Below the pieces are notes generated by a model. It made no database searches and was not told where the DNA came from. It worked only from the letters and a program-made list of their open reading frames with translations. Of a stretch of 64,000 nucleotides of DNA, positions 62,601-64,000 are shown piece after piece. Both the position numbers and the translations under genes were made by a program. Source of the DNA: Pseudomonas lundensis (GTDB lineage Bacteria; Pseudomonadota; Gammaproteobacteria; Pseudomonadales; Pseudomonadaceae); assembly GCF_002269125.1 (NCBI RefSeq), contig NZ_NQKI01000005.1, forward strand, positions 99,581-163,580. Direction: 5' to 3'. Position 1 is the first letter of the stretch, and each line of letters begins with the position of its first letter.

Positions 62601-62969
62601 CGTAAGGCCATGGAGGTTGCCGCGTTCAACCCGCGTGTCATCGGCCTGTAGCGCCTGCTCATATAGGCATCCGTTGATCGCCACGGCATAGCGCTGCAGC
62701 CCTTTGCTGCCTTGCCACACATACACAAATCCTTCACGCAGCAATCGCGCGGCCATGGGATGACTGTCGGGAACAATGCCCGGTTGAGAGGCGCTGTGTG
62801 TCGCCGCCTGTTCGCTCAGCGCGTACCGTACCGGCAGCACAAAAAGGTAAGGCTGGTGAGCCGGGCACTGGCCGCCGGCACTATGAATGTCGATATGTTC
62901 ATGGCCACGGGCAGCCCGGTCAGCCGCCTCCAGTTGTGAGAGCCTGGCGAGTCGTTGCTCAGTGCTCAT
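59607..62969 (-). CDS. T6SS effector, BTH_I2691/VasX-like, with MIX-like motif and membrane-inserting C-terminal half
   Basis: The 1120-residue protein begins MSTEQRLARL after an AGAGG site; the ATG at 62987 is rejected. The first 150 residues resemble the VasX N-terminal region, including GGQCPAHQPYLFVLPVRYAL and LLREGFVYVW (residues 76-85), which fits the MIX motif core hRxGhhYhh. A long helical part follows (coiled-coil-like around 340-420). From about residue 700 come hydrophobic segments: near 700 (VIALAALLLNSW), 745 (LYAAAALVAVI), 780-800, 825-840 and 865-885 (INVVLAVLGVFYVVSWF), suggesting pore formation in the target membrane. The last 230 residues are soluble. The part after about residue 770 is AT-rich compared with the first. 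Confidence 0.85.
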   Translation of the reverse strand: MSTEQRLARLSQLEAADRAARGHEHIDIHSAGGQCPAHQPYLFVLPVRYALSEQAATHSASQPGIVPDSHPMAARLLREGFVYVWQGSKGLQRYAVAINGCLYEQALQADDTRVERGNLHGLTLSKHEPVSMLYSEYPLSPEACQNLYDPQVRAQRMRALDLRQLANELQAPHCVPLNKANELMGELIPETYARAVTLDHLRNGPAHKAHEQQLAQRLFENRPTDNIQHNITALTDARRWNQERASVAAGHPDITADDTPPGEWSAVPWTPISVRQQLELAQQQAQGLYAVLACLDDDLGVLRDINHEQEQVESQHEQWQQDHQLRLSIGGFIRSLITEDGAEIAGQVSYRYREHLLELTPEQGEQLLRVDHELEELFREEARLNQKRGRHSKYWEGAVRLEEVQAQIKRTVAPVREFIPAHLHTEVEALVRDYRASKVANLENRFVSEKVEQYIDLPAMNTWLDHTAPTHFAQVQQRHTRLYADRGVYLARHHSGTWVVDFHDPAHLTWLGRLAIACLSAQCLRKQGAEQYADYVRSADEGALRQLFYGWSPTLEAAVIGISRSAELMTALSLENQANAEQALIKILGPLGVPILASLAELAREADSAWNTLIKRLGAALLLLGGEPGTPLSGAWMSIMVAARVGSETGLRLIDQGGRQVLQLVGKAAEELTQWAKITGKAIGTGHVASIVNSPAVQNSGGVIALAALLLNSWNAGRYLSQAQVLEGVDQQRQYETASATLYAAAALVAVIDAQVRKGFWGGRGVEVISLKAGRTSYIASVMTMLGGILGFLSSIAAFMEYKALQIQLDNMQGNLDPWLKVRQTVSAGFAIASGVQAMLGIIHTSKSMVASYGVALAQASYLRWLGPINVVLAVLGVFYVVSWFMQRTPLQNFLAHCCWSKLRAGKWEVIAYEAQAKELMELQNILFTPRLSFENGSSQELVDNWDGFRYVSTVESLTVDLPGAGFYGSYVDISIVGDPVDTIAYRNMIKNNGSGHLVVPPRPMRDIGKYWIETSTCNWIPYKEGQGIRLSGLFNLVPDVLGTQPRLVSVRIRYRTPITSMLNLSEFIGGQEGLAFTCSPLIGLVAVRDAPTPELNKAERLRVRIEDHGKSLKPLSIRE

Positions 62970-63799
62970 AGGGCAACCTCTGCGCATGCAATTTGGCGTT
63001 TGAACTCGTCCAGCACCTTGTCCAGGCGCTCTTTAGGTGAAAGCTCGCGAGCTGCCAGTAACTGGCGATACCGCGTGTGAGCGGGGCCGTCAGGGAAAGT
63101 GTCACCAAAATGACCGTAAACACTGACCCAGCGCATCACCTCATCCACAGCCCCAAACCCCTGACGCTCGGCATGGCCGCAGCAAGCAATCGCCCATTGC
63201 TTGCGCGCAGCTAACGCCAGCCCGTGCACATATTCCGGAAAATACTGCTCAGCATGTTCCAGTACGCGCTGCAGGATGACACCTCGCCCTTCTTGGCCGA
63301 GGTGCTCGATCTGTGGGACGTTGAGTTTCAACCAAGGGATATGCGCATAGTCGGCCCCGGCCTGCGCAGGCCCATTACGACGGAACTCACAACCAGGCAA
63401 GCGAATCAGGCTGACGGGGCCCATCACTTTTTCACGCACACCGGCAGGCAAGTCTTGCAACCACAATCGGGCAATCCGGGGGTCGTAATAACGGAATAAC
63501 ACGCTCACATCGCCGTCTACCCGGGCGTGAACCAGGCTGCGCAAGTGCGCAATCAAAAGGTCTTCGTCAACATCACTTTCCAGCCAGATGCCTGCATTGT
63601 CCTGCCAATGCATTTCAAAGGTGTGCGCCAACGGGCTGTGAGCTTCGACGCAGACTAATAACGGACTGCAAATCGTCAACTCAGCGTATTGGGTCATACG
63701 GTACAAAACATGAGGGATTGATCCGGGGGCCAGGTCCACCAATCGGACGGGAAGGTTTTCGATCTGGCAACTGTCGAGCAGCAAGTAAGCGCGGCTCAT
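62966..63799 (-). CDS. DUF4123 domain protein, T6SS effector adaptor (Tap/TEC-like)
   Basis: DUF4123 proteins are chaperones that load an effector onto VgrG. The 277-residue protein starts MSRAYLLLDSCQIENL and has the DUF4123 features ICSPLLVCVEAHSPLAHTF and HLRSLVHARVDGDVSVLFRYYDPRI. It lies between vgrG and the effector gene, with ATGA overlaps at both ends (63796-63799 and 62966-62969), the standard order for this adaptor. A longer start at 63826 would run into vgrG and is rejected. Confidence 0.9.
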   Translation of the reverse strand: MSRAYLLLDSCQIENLPVRLVDLAPGSIPHVLYRMTQYAELTICSPLLVCVEAHSPLAHTFEMHWQDNAGIWLESDVDEDLLIAHLRSLVHARVDGDVSVLFRYYDPRIARLWLQDLPAGVREKVMGPVSLIRLPGCEFRRNGPAQAGADYAHIPWLKLNVPQIEHLGQEGRGVILQRVLEHAEQYFPEYVHGLALAARKQWAIACCGHAERQGFGAVDEVMRWVSVYGHFGDTFPDGPAHTRYRQLLAARELSPKERLDKVLDEFKRQIACAEVAL

Positions 63800-64000
63800 G
63801 CTTGAATGCTCGGCATTTTTTCGCAAACCGGGCAGATCGGCTTTGCTCCACGTGCGGCCGCCCTCAGTGCCTCAATTTGCGGAGCTGGCGCCAGGGCGAT
63901 CAGCGGCTCAACAAGATCAGGTATGCCCGGTATCGGCACGCCCCCCAACTGGATCGGTGTGCTGCAAAAAATGCCCGCCGCATTGATCACGAGATGATGA
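63796..64000 (-). CDS. C-terminal end of a VgrG spike protein (cut by the window edge)
   Basis: The frame is open to the edge and encodes at least 67 residues, including HHLVINAAGIFCSTPIQLGG, VPIPGIPDLVEPLIALAPAP, and GAKPICPVCEKMPS at the end. From memory, several Pseudomonas VgrG proteins end in the same way (HHLVI-AGIF-S-PI--GG... FCP-CE). The ATGA overlap with the DUF4123 gene supports this. A short GTG start at 63990 is not real: the frame continues upstream. The spike and gp27-like parts lie beyond the window, so only the tail is seen. Confidence 0.75.
   Translation of the reverse strand, partial: HHLVINAAGIFCSTPIQLGGVPIPGIPDLVEPLIALAPAPQIEALRAAARGAKPICPVCEKMPSIQA

Overview
The window is a chromosomal segment of a Pseudomonas, judged from the protein sequences and gene neighbourhoods: recJ-yaeQ, thrC-hom-dsbC-xerD, rpsP-rimM-trmD-rplS next to ffh, pdxJ-recO-era-rnc-lepB-lepA, lptF-lptG divergent from pepA-holC-valS, and aapJQMP. 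G+C looks moderate to high, near what the P. fluorescens/P. fragi side of the genus shows; the species is not settled. No tRNA, rRNA, insertion sequence, prophage or CRISPR array is visible.

Layout. 1-4 kb: the 5' part of recJ, yaeQ, a CaiB/BaiF CoA-transferase and a periplasmic-binding-like protein. 4.1-6.8 kb: a lone receiver protein and a BvgS-like sensor that lacks its kinase. 6.9-14 kb: threonine synthesis (hom, thrC), dsbC, xerD, a Na+/H+ antiporter and a thioesterase. 14-19.6 kb: the ribosomal-protein/tRNA-modification operon, ffh, ypjD and a CorB-like protein without its membrane domain. 19.8-25.8 kb: an MFS transporter, then a minus-strand run (nudL, gamma carbonic anhydrase, DUF1289, VUT transporter, purT), a second NUDIX enzyme and an L,D-transpeptidase. 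25.8-31.8 kb: NIF3-like protein, purL, mltF. 31.9-38 kb: pdxJ-recO-era-rnc-(decayed DUF4845)-lepB-lepA. 38-47 kb: lptFG, pepA-holC-valS, rlmF. 47-51.7 kb: HU protein, yejK, glutaredoxin, GIY-YIG protein, NTF2-like protein, CynX-type MFS carrier and a relic of an FCD regulator. 51.8-58.6 kb: the aap amino-acid ABC transporter with a frameshifted aapJ, an esterase and an rhlB-type helicase. 58.7-64 kb: a type VI secretion cargo module.

Most of the window is core housekeeping. The accessory part is the right end: C-terminus of a VgrG spike, a DUF4123 adaptor, a 1120-residue VasX/BTH_I2691-type effector with a MIX-like motif and a membrane-inserting second half, and a membrane DUF6708 protein that is the natural immunity candidate. 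All three junctions are 4-base ATGA overlaps, and composition turns AT-rich from the effector's second half into the DUF6708 gene.

A second theme is gene decay: the sensor without kinase, frameshifted aapJ, the C-terminal relic of the DUF4845 gene, the relic of an FCD regulator, and the CorB-like protein without DUF21. From memory of other pseudomonads, the gene order also shows two junctions (mltF|pdxJ and lepA|lptG) where the usual algU-muc genes do not precede lepA.
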